DNA from: Thermococcaceae archaeon
Lineage (GTDB): Archaea > Methanobacteriota_B > Thermococci > Thermococcales > Thermococcaceae
Assembly (NCBI GenBank): GCA_027064745.1
Contig: JAMOPD010000395.1
Location: forward strand, 1-5,651
Length of the DNA: 5,651 bases
Reading direction: 5' to 3'
Part shown: positions 5,299 through 5,651 of the stretch, one piece after another
How the letters are laid out: every line of letters begins with the position of its first letter
Position numbering within the stretch: position 1 is the first letter of the stretch
Notes under the pieces: generated by a model
What the model was told of the DNA's origin: nothing
The model's input: the letters and a program-made list of their open reading frames with translations, nothing else
The model's database searches: none
Made by a program: the position numbers and the translations under genes

Positions 5299-5651
5299 TT
5301 ATTCACCTCCACTTTTAACAACAATCAGCGTTAATCCCTCAACCCCTACAACTTCAACTTCCTCCCCTGCAGGGATACGCTCTCCATTTTTGCTTTTAGC
5401 CCTCCACAGCTCTCCTCTAATTCTTATCATCCCCTCAGGCTCCAAGGTACGAATAACTTTGCCTTTCAGTCCTAACATTTCTTCTCTTCCTGTTCCCGGC
5501 TTTTTCTTCCTTGCTCTAATAACCGCCCCCATTCCAAAGGCAAAGAACAGTGCGAGTAGTACTGCTATAACTATTATGACAATTCTGAGACTTCCATAAA
5601 CCTCATTACTTACCAAGTATTCTCTCCCCCCGCCGAACATGAAAATACTTC
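5299..5651 (-). CDS. NfeD family protein, C-terminal part (runs off right edge)
   Basis: The C-terminal 117 codons of an NfeD protein, partner of stomatin. One membrane helix is visible (LRIVIIVIAVLLALFFAFGM), followed by a basic stop-transfer stretch RARKKKPGTGREEM. The soluble OB-fold domain typical of NfeD C-termini comes next (LGLKGKVIRTLEPEGMIRI, RGELWRA, GEEVEVVGVEGLTLIVV). In P. horikoshii the partner of the PH1511-type stomatin, PH1510, is a long protein with an N-terminal ClpP-like Ser-Lys protease domain, so the missing part is probably that protease. ATG at 5640 could open a short form, but the frame stays open to the edge, the 11 nt before this ATG have no ribosome site, and the preceding residues (SIF) continue a hydrophobic run. 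I therefore treat the gene as cut by the window. A short NfeD without protease is the alternative. Confidence 0.8.
   Translation of the reverse strand, partial: SIFMFGGGREYLVSNEVYGSLRIVIIVIAVLLALFFAFGMGAVIRARKKKPGTGREEMLGLKGKVIRTLEPEGMIRIRGELWRAKSKNGERIPAGEEVEVVGVEGLTLIVVKSGGE
5303..5310 (-). promoter_or_regulatory. Ribosome binding site that sets the stomatin start, inside the NfeD gene
   Basis: GGAGGTGA is 5 nt before ATG 5297 and overlaps the last codons of NfeD. The upstream TTG 5324 would place the site inside the coding region and is rejected. Confidence 0.8.

Noticed and set aside
5273..5599. 108-codon plus-strand frame opposite NfeD
   Set aside because: It is a Ser/Pro/Thr-rich antisense shadow of NfeD with no promoter or ribosome site of its own.

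Overview
The window looks like ordinary chromosome of a hyperthermophilic archaeon of the order Thermococcales (Thermococcus or Pyrococcus). Several proteins point there: an archaeal AMP phosphorylase of exactly 503 residues, a stomatin that closely resembles P. horikoshii PH1511 as I remember it, and the start of an archaeal ether-lipid enzyme (GGGP synthase). Promoters are TFB/TBP-type A+T boxes about 40 nt before start codons. Ribosome sites are GGAGG or GGTG, spacers are short and A+T-rich, and genes end in runs of T. The genus cannot be fixed from the window. No CRISPR array, tRNA, rRNA or intact insertion sequence was seen.

Layout, left to right. (1) 1-564, minus: a GIY-YIG-fold DUF123 protein whose 3' end overlaps by 20 nt the start of GGGP synthase, which runs off the left edge. 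(2) 555-564: one perfectly palindromic TATA box placed to serve this operon and the plus-strand gene on its other side. (3) 595-987, plus: a DUF2095-like protein of unknown function, the only plus-strand gene, followed by a decayed tandem copy of its own 3' end. (4) 1073-2584, minus: AMP phosphorylase, the first step of the archaeal AMP/type III RuBisCO route, with its own promoter and a 12-bp palindrome just upstream. (5) 2704-2949, minus: an 81-residue protein I do not recognise, with its own promoter and a T-rich terminator. (6) 3001-3108: a gene-free, 108-bp imperfect inverted repeat that could fold end to end. (7) 3180-4207, minus: a two-gene operon of a MinD/ParA-type ATPase with a C-terminal membrane-binding helix and a small one-helix membrane protein, coupled by an overlapping stop and start. 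(8) 4208-4493: a 286-bp spacer with the MinD promoter, a 12-bp palindrome, weak repeats and the terminator of the next operon. (9) 4494-5651, minus: stomatin preceded after 1 nt by the C-terminal part of an NfeD protein that continues past the right edge.

Functionally, two neighbouring operons act at the cytoplasmic membrane (NfeD/stomatin and MinD/small membrane protein), and the rest is nucleotide and lipid metabolism plus small conserved unknowns. For several genes the longest open frame is not the real gene: ribosome sites and promoters lying inside the extended frames put the starts at 526, 2584, 2949, 3428, 4207 and 5297. I saw no convincing new multi-gene system. The best leads are the 108-bp inverted repeat, the MinD/small-protein pair and the duplicated gene tail.
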